Positions 14,443 through 25,937 of a stretch of DNA of 64,000 nt are shown here, piece by piece. The DNA is from Paramacrobiotus metropolitanus (Eukaryota; Tardigrada; Eutardigrada; Parachela; Macrobiotidae): the NCBI RefSeq assembly GCF_019649055.1, contig NW_026570297.1, positions 248,001 to 312,000 of the forward strand, written 5' to 3'. The notes under the pieces are model-generated. The model had not been told where the DNA came from and searched no databases. It saw only the letters and a list, made by a program, of their open reading frames with translations. The position numbers and the translations under genes are program-made. Numbering within the stretch: the first letter of the stretch is position 1; the number at the start of each line of letters is the position of its first letter.

Positions 14443-17125
14443 ATGTCGTTTTTGTTCAATTTCCCTTCTCCTGACGAGGATACATCCACGGCGTCGCAGC
14501 CGTTCACATTCAGTTTCTCTCCAATCCCCAACTCGGCAAGCAGTTCGGCAGACGAAGTACCTGCCGCGGAGAAAGATACGCCTGCCCCAAGTTCTCAGGC
14601 AGCACATGCTCCGACGAAGGAGCATGTTTTTCAGTGTACCATTGAATCTGCACCATCGGAAAACCCCGATGATAAATCTGCAGGTTCGTGAACATTCCCT
14701 GTGTTTTCGAGTTTTTCCGCAACATCTCTGAGCCGTCAGCGTTCGCCAAGTTTGATGCAGTAAAGTCGCTGTGATGGTACTGGAATGCAGTGAAAAAGAC
14801 ATTCGTGTTCGTTAGAAAACAAATGGAATAACTTTGCCATGGACAATGTGGGCCTGTTTTTTCTGTGCCCACAGTGGATCGATCGGAATATCCTCGCCAC
14901 TTCTCTGCCAAATCTCCTGGGATCGCAGCCGTCGCAAAACGGTGATGTGGTGAAATCCGATATTGTTCCCAAAGTGTACGAAGGTGAATTTTACAATTAA
15001 CATCATTATTTATGTACTAATCTACGTATGTCTTTTGTGTTTTTTCATTTGTTTACCAAGTACTCTGTGGGGTTTTTATCATTCGAATAACGATGGACCG
15101 TGTCAATTTCGCTTAAGGAGTCTTTTTCTATCTATCGGCACTCGTACTCGTACTTTTAGATTTTACTGTTTGGCCCGGTTTAAAATCCCAGCTAGTGTGT
15201 CACCCTAGCCGGAAATGGGCTACCTGCTCCACGATGAATAATAATAATTTAGAAAAATAATGATTATTTTAGCATAATTATTCATAATTGTCCCAGAAAA
15301 CTTGATGTACTCGTACATACTATTATATTGCATCGAAAGTTTTTGTTATTTTGACTTTTATTTTTTTTTTTAAACTTTATGTAATTATTAAAATATTTTA
15401 ATGATGTTGCAGGAGGATTTCGTGTATGGGATGGTGCTTGTGATTTACTGGTGTATTTGATTTCGGAATCTCCTGTTGATTTTCAAGGCAAGAAAGTATT
15501 AGAGGTATTTTATTTTTCATTGCAATTTTGCAGTTGAACAGCGTATTACACACTGTTGTCAAAGGTAACTGGTTTAAGTGTACCACAATCGTATAGGTCT
15601 CGTTTCTCAGATTTCTTTTGACGGCATAATCTTTTTTGCTACTGTTGTTATCGGAATGATTTTGATTAATATTTAAATGTTTTTCGTGTTTGATTCACAG
15701 TTGGGCTGTGGTGCTGGTTTACCGGGAATCTATGCTTTGACCAAAGGCGCCACGGTGCATTTCCATGATTATGTGAGTGATTTGCGATCTGACACGGCTC
15801 TTCTGTTTCTTTCTTTATCTGCTGTAGTAAAATAGGAAACGCGTTGCAGTTATTTTGGGTCTTTCCTTTCAGAACGCCGACGTTATAGAGTGTGCAACGC
15901 TACCGAACATTCTGAAAAATCTCAAGCCGATTGCTGATGGCGTGGACGAGTCCCGCGTACGGCTGTTCAGCGGAGACTGGTTGTCGTTTGTGCGTTTCCT
16001 TCGTGTGGAAAAATTGGATGACGATCCCCTCGCGGAGGACAATAGGTAACCGATTTTTAATCGCGCTTTGATACGTTTATGAATATGATAATCCGTCGCA
16101 GCTGAAGTCACTATTGAAAATGTTTTGAGCTATTTATAACCGTTCCCCACGGCGCATTTTTCTGAATTTGTTGCATACGTCTACTAAGTGTTTGCAGTTG
16201 ACAAAATAAATAACGACACTTTCTTTAGTACGAGTTCGATTTATTAGCGGCATTCATTTTAGGAGAGTTCGACTTTAAAATTAGGTTGCAAATTAATTTT
16301 CTAATTTGTAGATATGATGTTATTCTGACTGGTGACACCGTGTATCGCCAAGATGTCCTATCCAGCTTGGCGTTCGCTTTGCCGCGATTGCTCCGGAAGG
16401 AAGGAACAGTGTAAGTTGTAAATGATGGGTTTGACGAAAATCTCTAGTTACGGATCTTCCTGGTTCCTGTTTCATACAGAAGCTGAATTAAAGCTACGTT
16501 ATTCTTTGTCAAATGTTATTGTTTTTTTATGGAGGTTACGTAGCGGTAATAAAACTAAAAAAAACCCGTTAACTGTTTTTAATTTCTTTTCATGGTATCA
16601 GACTATGAGTGAACTGGAACACACTGTAAAGCTTTTGATCATTGGTTAGTTAGTAACGCTCTCGCCCCGTACACTACGTTTGCTGCTTTTATAATTTTAT
16701 TCCCTATCAGTAGCTGCTTTCCCTCCCATTCACCCATTCTTATCCGTATTTTATAAAAAAATATTTTACCGATTGAAAAGGTAGCGTGCGGAGACGAATA
16801 AAACGGCAGTGGAAGGTAGTGTACGAGTACTGATTGTGAGTGATCACCTTGTAGCTCTGAAAACTGAAAAGGAGTGGGCAAGCAAACGTTTAAAAATTTG
16901 TAAGGGCAACGATCTGGCGAAACGTTCATGTGGTTAACGTTTAACTGGGGAATTATTCATCTTTATAGATATTTGGCTGGAAAATCCATATATTTTGGCC
17001 TGAACGGTGGGACAGAGGAATTTCGACAAGAAATTACCAAAGAAAACCTGATCGAATGTGTTGACTCTAAAGTCTACCCAGATTGTGTGCAGCGAGAAGT
17101 TCTGGTATTAAAACACAGAAAATAA
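14443..17125 (+). CDS. METTL18/Hpm1-type protein-histidine N-methyltransferase
   Basis: SAM-dependent class I methyltransferase; the family methylates a histidine of ribosomal protein uL3 (RPL3). Start MSFLFNFPSP resembles the family's MTFQFNF start and leads a low-complexity N-terminus. Exons: 14443-14683; one ending near 14982 (DIVPKVYEG); 15413-15504 (GFRVWDGACDLLVYL, KKVLE); 15701-15772 with SAM motif I LGCGAGLPGI and HFHDY; 15873-16045 (ATLPNIL, LFSGDW); 16312-16410 (YDVILTGDTVY); 16969-17125 (YLAGKSIYFGLNGG, stop TAA). Motif order and spacing match METTL18 throughout, including the VYEGG start of the catalytic core. Exons 3 to 7 join in phase. The join between exon 1 and exon 2 is not in phase at the donor I see (CAG before GTTCGT, 14684), so a small exon or another donor is missing from this reading. 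Confidence 0.85.
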
Positions 17126-17933
17126 AGCAAAAACTGCGTTGACAGCAGATTCCTCATTTTGGAACACCACTTGTCGTAAACTGCAGTATAACCGAATATA
17201 ATTGATTACGTGGTGATCGTAGTGTTGTGGCTCTTTGAGATGAAGGTCGTTTAATCTTAACAAATCTTAATGATGCCTCGGGCAGCTAAAAGTGATCTGC
17301 AAAGTTCAATAATAATTTTTTTCGAATCAAAAATTTTCCAAAACTATTCGTAGTTCTGGCAAATTTCTTCATTTAAAAAACAATTGGGTTTTACATATCA
17401 CTTTTTTTTGGCTAATGCAGCAATGGTCCATTATAATTCTACAAAGCCACAACGCTACGATCACAACACCCATATGCACAATCGGCAGTCGCTAACATAC
17501 TGTAATATAGAATATTAGAGAAGCACGAAAACTACTTAATTATGGTAGTAACTTGTAAAATTTAATAACTGTCGTTAGTGAAATAGTGTGGTGAACGATG
17601 GTAGTTATTTTGTTCGATCATGAAATGATGGCATTTATTTTGCCATTATGTGCGCGTGGTAAAACTGAGCACACCAATGATAGGAATAGAATCCAATTGA
17701 GTTGATAGCGAACGATCAAGTGACTAGATCAGTTGCCGTCTTGAATGCACGACACACCGGAAGCAGTGGATTGTAAGATCAAATGCAAGCCGGTAATCAC
17801 GACGTCGGCGTCCATCGCCGACCGGGAAGCAATTTTTTAATTGCTCTCTAACGACGACCGAAGACAGCCGGCGTCAATCATGCTGCCATACCGACGGCTA
17901 ATTATTTGTTGATCATATGCAAATTGCACCGAC
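17126..17933. other. Intergenic: between METTL18-like and fucolectin-type receptor genes
   Basis: AT-rich non-coding sequence with no long frame and no recognisable motif. It should hold the polyadenylation region of the methyltransferase gene and the promoter of the receptor that starts at 17934. Confidence 0.4.
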
Positions 17934-20900
17934 ATGTGGCGAATCATACTGCTGCTGTTGAGCGGGAGCGTCGTTGGATTAAATTCGGGTAGAACGCAGA
18001 TTTATCTGATTTTGTCGGGAAGCATTTTCAAATGGAGTTTATTCTGTTTGTCAGGAGATGTGAGTTTTGTCCGGAATGTGGCGCTACGGAAGCCGGCTAT
18101 TCAGAGCTCGACATTTCGCGATAGTGCGGTGATGTTTGGCGCGCGTCTGGCCAACGACGATTCCCCGTTGACATGCTCCAAAACCAAGTGGTCATGGACA
18201 CTGTTCTGGAGAGTCGATCTACAGGTAAAGTAAATCATTCCCTGGGGTCAGGTTACAAGTTGCAATTGAAACTGTTGTAGTTAAAACTGTTTGCTTTTCA
18301 TGGTTGTTGCAGTTAAAACTGTTTTGCTTTCCTGTATTTTTCCGGATAGTCAGATGCTTCTGTTTTTAAAGTATTCCTGTATTTGTAGAATGTTGTTTTG
18401 CCTTTTCCGTTCCTTTTGTGTAACAATGTTGTTACCTCTCTGCAGTCGACAATGTTGCATGTAATTTAGTCGTGACTCGTGAATCAGCTTGACGGTTTAT
18501 CATTTGTTTCGTTAGATTTATTGGATTAATAACTGTTTGTCTGTACTACTATAGGTATTGTGTGTTTTATTACAGTTTCGAATTCTTTATTTTTTTGCTA
18601 GTACGTAATTTAAAACTGTGTATAGTGTATACTTATTATTTTATTACCTACTACTTGTACTTACTTAGAGGAGGGTGTTCAGAAATTCTGAATCAGAATT
18701 TCTGACCACTACTATTCTTACAGTAAAAGTAGGCACCGACTCACCATCAGTACGAACTGAAAATGTAGTGTATGGTATTCAAGATGCATGGCATCAACTT
18801 TAATTTGGATATCCCTGCGTGAAAGATACAATGTCATGAATTTGGAACTAATAAAATCGTTAATTATAGCCAGGCTTTTTTATTTCATAACTAAAGCTTC
18901 GTAGCTGTAAACATCAAAATTAATAATAGTTTAACAGATTATTCGAACACTGTTTACGCAGTTTATACTTTCTGATGGAATTGGTTTTTTTCCCTCTGCG
19001 TAAAGACTATTGTCCCTACTGTAGTCCATACCTCCCACTGGCCATTATTAGTTAATAGTTAGTGATTGAACGAGAAGTATGCCGGGCTGTGTATAGGTAA
19101 CCGGCGCAAAAAAAACAAATTTTGTTGCTTGCAGGAAATGCTGCCAATCGGTGGAGCGAATTTTACTGTGCGATGGGAGTATTTTGGTAGAGAGAGTACG
19201 CGAACCCTTTAATTCCCCTTTGTCCATGTATTTAACCGAATGTTAGTCGTAATGGCGACTAAGAAAGATTGTTTTTCATCCCAGACAGATTTCTCTACCG
19301 GATCCAGCTGCAAGTAGGCCAAGAAAATGTCCCCGCTACGCCCAGCTGCGGTGTCGCCACTGTACTTTTGGGTAGGTCACTTTCTTGACTAATCAAAGTT
19401 TTTTTCCAGGTTTTTACTTTAACCCAACCGTAAACATTTACATTTTCCTTAAATTACGTACATTAGATTTTTTTTTAAAAAAAGCGTGCTAGTGGGTACT
19501 GTAAATGTTTTGTAATTATTGCTGGCTAACTTGTGGTCTACGGACTGTGGTATTTTGTTCGGTCCCAGTAAAAATGTGTATTACCGTCACTATTACTCGT
19601 ACTTATTAAAGCAATCGAATTGCTGACTTAAAAATTACCGGTTAATTAGAGATTTGTTTTCAAGTACTATTTTTATATAGGCACTAGACAGAGTGTTGAA
19701 GATTTTGCGGACTCCATCTTGCCACTATACTATGAATAACTTTATATTCAACATTATTTAAGTTTAAGCGTCTGTACATTGACGCGATCCTCTAAAACTC
19801 CTGGCGGTAAATGCAGTTTATGAATTAGTTATAATTTTAAGAATACAGATATCTGTATAATCCAGTAATTAGAATGACTATAAATGTTTATGCGAGGGTA
19901 TGCTGAACGAAAGTGAGAAGAAAGCACATTACCTTGTGAAAATTACAATTTGATCTGTTTATTGTTCTCCGGGTGATGTGTATTCAGTGTGTGGATTGTA
20001 ACAGTCCCGGTATTTTGCAGATCGAGCGGATAACTTTCCGGTTGAAATCATCTGCGAGCGCATCACACCGGGCCGGTTCGTTACCATCAACATCGAGCCG
20101 CACTACGCCGGCACGGTGTCCACCGGCAGTCCGCAGCTGACGCTGTGCGACGTGCAGATCTTCAGCATCATTAACGCCACCACCGCCGACAACATCGCCG
20201 CGGCGTCCAGTCTGACGGAGAACGTCCTGAAGAGCGAGACAGTGGCGACGGCGGGGGGTGCACCGGAAGTGTTGCTGTTCGCTACCAATACGCCGTTCCC
20301 GCTGGCAAATGCCACACCCACCAACCAAGTCAACCGGACACAGCGACGATTACTGAAGGAGCCAACGGCGTCACCGGCGGGACGGTTTGGGAAGATTCTG
20401 CAGAAGATGCCGGCACAAAGTACCACTCGGAAGCGGCTGATCATGCTAACCACTACCACGCTACCGGTAAATACGACCACGGAGAGTGTGGTGATGATGG
20501 AGGATTTGCCGGTTGAGCGGAATAAACAAGCCGAGACGGATGGTTCGTTTTCATTTACTGTACAGAGTACTACGAGTACCCTACCAATATATTCTAAGTT
20601 TTAATAATGTTATTTCGCTGTATAGTAGCAATAATTGAAAATAAAAATAATTGTGACACTTTTCTTCGTATATCGGCTGTATTAATTTTGTCCAGTTCAC
20701 ATTAAAGATTTGTCTTCTGACACTTTTGTGCGCAGATCTTTCGCGTATAAAGATTCAGTAACTGCTGAATTTTTATCATTGCTGGACAGGATAATTAAAA
20801 TTTTTTTGTTTTTGTTGCTGTTGCAGATGAGATTTTATACCAGCTGCAGTCCATACGGCAGGATGTCACCGGCAAATTGATCTCTATTTATAACTACGGT

Positions 20901-22129
20901 AAGAATGCGCAGTTTTCAGGTTTTTTGTTCTACTTGACACCACCTGCAAAATCTGTGGGGATGATTTCGATCAGTGCGGCAATGTTTTAGATGCAGACTG
21001 CAGTGTGTACACTTATATATGCATATTGTACAAAGTGTATCAATTTTAATTTCTGTCTGTTTACTCAAAATTGATTTGCTTACTTTCCTAATTTTTTACC
21101 ATCAGGTTGCTTTCTAACGAATTTTTTGTCCTAAAATGTTTGCTTGATTGTGAGGTTCCCCGTAGTCGGTGAGTAGTGAGTACTTCCACCTAACTTTGGG
21201 TGGGAAGTGCGTAGTTTGCGTACGGCCTTGCCGCCAGGTATTTCGGCGCTGCGAAAGGATGTGGTCTAGCTGCGCCAGTTTAAAAGTTTTCGCGGTTTTT
21301 ATTGTGCTTTTTTACATTTTCCTTATTTTGTTTTTCCAGTCGATACATGCAGACAACAATCTCGAAAAAACTAACCGTTCGCGCTAACAGTAACACAGTC
21401 TAATCGTTCTGCGTATAAGGAAACATACACTACTGCAATTAAATGAATGTCACCATAGCAAGTTTTCACGCAGTGATGCCACTTCACTACCATTGCTGCT
21501 AATTTCAACAAACATGTACATTCGCAGTTCGTACTGTATATGCAGTTTATGTTCGTTTGCCGTTTGTGGGAATTATTGATCTCCGAAACATTAGTACGAG
21601 CATTACATTCACACTTGTTGCTTGCTTCCGTTGGTATGATTAGATCAGTTTCCTTTTCGTTTTACTGCTATCAGTTGACTCGAGTGCAGTTTACTTAACA
21701 GATGCAAGGTAATTTACGTTCTTCATATACAGCATTGCCACTTGTTAATTTCCATTTTAGTGGTATTTTCCGGTGCGGCCATCGCCATCCTGGTGATCCT
21801 GAGTGTTATCGCGGGAATTTTGCTTTTATGGAGGTAATCTGCCGATTTATACCTTATTTCATAGTAGTCTTTGTAACGAAGGTGCAGCTGTTGCGGATGA
21901 TAGGTACACTTTGACACGCACCCACCTGACCGGCTCATCCCGCGGCACCAGCATCACCCAGGACTTCTCTTTCAAAGCGCCCTCCCCGCCCATGACCCAG
22001 CTGGCACCGCTACCGCTCATTCCACCGTCGGCATCGCAGCCCACCCGGCATTTACCGCGCGCGTCCCATCAGTACCTCAAATCCTTCCCCAAAGACTCCG
22101 TTCCCAAAGCGCCGCATCGCAGTTTTTAA
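17934..22129 (+). CDS. Type I membrane receptor with one fucolectin-type (F5/8-like) domain
   Basis: Exons: 17934-17988 (signal peptide MWRIILLLLSGSVVGLNS), 18055-18224, 19135-19186, 19285-19371, 20021 to about 20540, 20827-20898, 21761-21833, 21904-22129; the junctions whose two ends I fixed join in phase. The first domain starts NVALRKPAIQSSTF, the hallmark of fucolectin/tachylectin-4/pentraxin-type (FTP) domains, and ends with CDVQIFSI near residue 180. A Thr/Ser-rich mucin-like stalk follows, then a short segment (DEILYQLQSIRQDVTGKLIS), one membrane helix (VVFSGAAIAILVILSVIAG) and a proline-rich cytoplasmic tail ending APHRSF. The first intron (66 nt) is open in frame, so retention would still be translatable. 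The family binds sugars, often fucose; here the ligand is unknown. The furrowed-like gene 4 kb downstream has the same domain type, so the two may be paralogs. Confidence 0.75.
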
Positions 22130-23264
22130 TGCCGTCCGACGGACTTTTATTTCGTAGTTAGTTTGGGCTTATAATTTATTTTTCTTGTCGTTCTCTGTTC
22201 TGTAACTTCTGCTACGAGTGTTCTTATGCTTTTTAAATCTGATCCTGATTTATTCATTTATTTATTGGGTTTGAGTTTTCTTAGGTTTTCTCATTGTGCA
22301 TTTGTATATTTTTCTGTGAATTGTAGGGCAGTGCAAGAATCTGTTATCCGTCATTCTGGAACTTACTTATTATTGGCTTTTCTCTTAACACATAAGATAT
22401 TTTTAACGTTTATAATAACTACTGGTAAGCTTCCTGAATTTTTTATTGACAAAATACAGTACAATAGGTTTGGCAGTCTTGAGAAGTTATAAATTGCTTT
22501 GATTATACTGATTCTGGTTCTGTTTAATTTCGGCCATAATCCAAATAATTTTAATATACATTGTACAGAATCACGGATGCAAAACGATAAAATAACAAGG
22601 TGGTAAAAATTACGAGTACAAGTATCCGCTGCATTAGGGAAACCAAATATTGTAAGAATTAATCAACTGGATGCCATTATGTTATTCGATATCTATCAGC
22701 ACTTTTTTGGATACGTGCACAGTAGTTTCGGCATTCTACTACGATTTGTTAGCAGTTCTAGTTTACTGTACATGCGTTTTGCTTGGTTGAAGTTGGTAAT
22801 AAGACTCTAGTCCGTCACTCTACGTAAATGACCACACGCCTCGTGCCGGTCTGCATCGTTCCATGAACATTAGGAAACCAATTAGGAAACCAATTAGGAA
22901 ACCAACCGAAACATTTTGAACGCTAACATTATGTCCGAAGAATTAAGAAGAATCCTTAACAGTACGTAACCACAACTCAAAATCACCCAAGCACCCCAAA
23001 CGTTCACCATATTGTTCAAACGTCTTTTCGCTCGTAGCGGTCAATATTAAAGAAGATTCTATCAAAGGGCAGTCAGTTAGATTTGATTGAAACAATTCTT
23101 CGCACCGTACAAGTTACAACGGCATACCGTGCACATCATCCGCACATTCCCACCCAGTTAGCAATCCCAACAAAACACCGAATAATAAAACAATTAACAG
23201 CAAAAATCGCCGGATACGACGCACAACAATGTAACAAAGTCATTTGAGGATTCAGTCGCCGCTT
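22130..23264. other. Intergenic: convergent 3' ends of the receptor and LSM12-like genes
   Basis: Non-coding sequence between a plus-strand stop at 22129 and a minus-strand stop at 23265-23267. It contains a three-copy 12-bp repeat, listed separately, and otherwise nothing I can identify. An 88-codon open frame at 22226-22492 is hydrophobic but lacks any family feature. Confidence 0.4.
22869..22904. repeat. 12-bp tandem repeat, three perfect copies
   Basis: The unit ATTAGGAAACCA occurs three times without change, followed by a diverged AACC. A simple minisatellite in intergenic DNA with no evident role. Confidence 0.9.
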
Positions 23265-24763
23265 TCAGCTGGCCTTGTTCTGGGAAGAACTGGACGCTTT
23301 TTCTTTGGCTCGGAGGGCAAGTTTTTCGTTCAAACGGTTTGAAATCTGCAAGAATACAAATACCACGTAAGTTATCAGGAACTCTCCAACCGTATCCACA
23401 GCATATACGCAAACGAATATCAAATATTCTTAACAAAATATTTACTGGGAAAAAAGAAAACCACCACAAAGAAGCAAGCCAAAGATATACTTTTTTTAAA
23501 TCCGGGCCAGAAAACTTGAATTACTATTAAAACACGATGCGTGCTCTTCTGGACAGGCAAAAAACCCACTGTTCGATGATGACAATCACTGTTTTGCTTG
23601 TTCTTAAATATTACCACTCAAAACACATAGAGATTTTAACATTGCCACTCTGGTACAGTAAAATGTAAAAAAATCGGAATTTGTATAAGTTCCACGCTTC
23701 ATTACTAATAAAACGTGCGATTATACGATCATAAACATAATAATTATTCGTTGTTCTCATAATTGAAATCAAAATTTAAAATCCTACTGAGTAGTACGTT
23801 CCAATACCATGTATTAGCAACTCATTTGAATTAAAAATGAGAATCTGTTACGATGAATTTAAGAATTCTCGATCTAATGAAGGATCTAATGAAGATCATC
23901 GAACGTTAATGGCTATCCTATTAAATAAAATAAACCATTTCTGGCATTCCAACATAATCAAAATGCAAATGCAAAACTTGTGGACGTTAAAACCCAGTGC
24001 ATGCGCGAAGTAGTAGGTTTTAAAATTACTAACGATTAAAAAAAGAATACTGTGACTGTAGATACGGTATTAGGGAAAAGCCACTTTTGGCAAGCTTGGT
24101 AATTCTGGGCGTATGTGTATGAGTTTTGTAGAGAGTGACTGTGATTATACGTAGATTAGGCTTCAGTTCAGATTTTTAACGCTGAACTGGTATAGATTAT
24201 AAAATTATTATTACAGTAATAATCGTAAAGAATGTACTGTAATATAAGTATAATAGTAGTTGTTAAAATGCACGTTTAGCACCACCTCAGGATTTTAAAT
24301 TTTAATTTTAACTAAAACAATACCAGCACTCTTAATTTCAGATCTTATGGAAATTTAAAAACTATCCCACCGCATTACATGTCGCACTTACTTCAGCTAG
24401 ATCAACATGCGGTAGATCGGAAGCATCAGAAGGAACGAAATTATCAGGTACTTCGCGGAGCACCTTCACATTTTTGACATGATCCATATTAATGATGTGC
24501 AGATCATCCAGCTCCACGTCCTGTTCCGGACGATGCGAACCTAAATGCACAATATTTGCTGGTTGGCATCACGAGTAGCCAGATGGAAATACAAAAAGGA
24601 AAGCGACAGCTGATTTGCAGGAATACGTACGAAGCAGCAACATTCGTGAGTTTCCATCACAGGCAATCACTTCGCCTTCGATGTCTTTATCCAGCATGGT
24701 GCGCACTGACACCACGGCGCCCACATTGAGATAATCCAGATCAAGGCCACTGAATCCCGCCAT
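23265..24763 (-). CDS. LSM12-like protein, short form with only the Lsm domain and linker
   Basis: LSM12 proteins bind RNA-binding partners through an N-terminal Lsm domain and a C-terminal anticodon-binding-like domain. Three exons join in phase on the minus strand: 24631-24763 (start MAGFSGLDLDYLNVGAVVSV, then IEGEVIACDGNSRMLLL), 24392-24540 (VELDDLHIINMDHVKNVKVL) and 23265-23345 (ISNRLNEKLALRAKEK, then a Ser-rich end and stop TGA). The first two exons align with the whole LSM12 Lsm domain; the third matches the linker SKLASKARTEKEEK of the family. The product is 120 residues, whereas usual LSM12 is close to 200, so the anticodon-binding domain is absent. A missed alternative exon in the 1-kb intron 23346-24391 is possible, but I saw none with that domain. 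Confidence 0.75.
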
Positions 24764-25937
24764 TCTTCATCGGAGACGAAGAATGGAATGAAGAAACGCA
24801 AGGGAAGACGGGAAGAAAGATGATGAAATCTTCCTGCAAAAATTACTGCAGCATTTAAATCATCGCTGCATCTCGAACAGGCAGTAAAAAGTTCCGGCAT
24901 GCCGCGTGCCGAGGCTATCTAGTTGTGGGGTAACGTATATAAGGTGTTTTTAGGGAAATATTCCCCTCCACCCGTCCATTCATAATCTTGGAACATCGAA
25001 GTTCGAAGCATTCGAAGTTTAACTCACTGTTTAAGCTTATGCTTTTTAGTTTTTAATGAACTAAGTCCTATGATTCATTGTCGATTCACATAAAAGTTGG
25101 AAATTTGGACTTTTGAGATTTTCTTTCGGTTTCTTGCCCATATAATTGCTTACAATGTTGTCTGCACCGTATTGTTGCATTGGTATCGTATGGTCGGAGC
25201 TCGTCTGATTTTTCTTTGTGGGAATTTTCAGCAAACTGCACAGAATCCGTTCGTGCAGCGCTTATCCAGGAGTCAACAATGTTTGGTTTACAAACTGAAG
25301 ACCGTGCATGTTTAGTTAAATAAATTTCGTAAACTGCATTGGCGAAACATTCGGTGCATTGGCTGATTTGTTTGTCTGTCCTGAAGTGGCACTTGATTCT
25401 CAATAAAACTATCCATTGAGCGGCTGCGACGTACGACAGCCACAACAGTTTGCACGTTATCGTTCAGTATTCGCTGATTCGTGATTCCCTGTTTACCTGC
25501 TTCCAGTAAATCCACGTCTATACAGAATCATGATGACATGCGCCGTGCTGGGATTCTCAACTTCGGCAGGTGCAGCCTGTCCAGCACGGTCAGTTGCGCT
25601 GTATTTCAGTCAGTGTTGCTAAAATCATCTCATGTTTTTATTTTCGCCTTACTGTCTTTCCTAACCTTTCGCTACGGTACCTTGATTTTGACAATTTCCT
25701 CATCAACAGTGATTTTCGTTACCACTATGATAGCATCGATATGAGACTTGTTGTCAGTCTTCTCATATCCTTACTGAGAAGTCGAAAAGATTTTTCTTTA
25801 AAAGCCATCTTCGACATTGAAATGTGCATTATCCAAGTTCAGTGTTAATTTTTTTCGTTTAAAAATCTTTTATAATTTGCTTAGCCTCGGGCAAACGCAT
25901 CGTCCGCACTATGTGAACGACGATCGTGCTTGTGAAA
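24764..25937. promoter_or_regulatory. Intergenic between divergent LSM12-like and furrowed-like genes; TATA-like box near 24937
   Basis: Both flanking genes start outward from here. A TATATAAG sequence near 24937 lies about 170 nt upstream of the LSM12-like ATG, but it reads this way on the plus strand, so its use by either gene is uncertain. Open frames at 25086-25848 overlap on both strands and show no family features. Confidence 0.3.

Noticed and set aside
25086-25848. Overlapping open frames on both strands upstream of the furrowed-like gene
   Set aside because: Frames overlap each other and have no family features.
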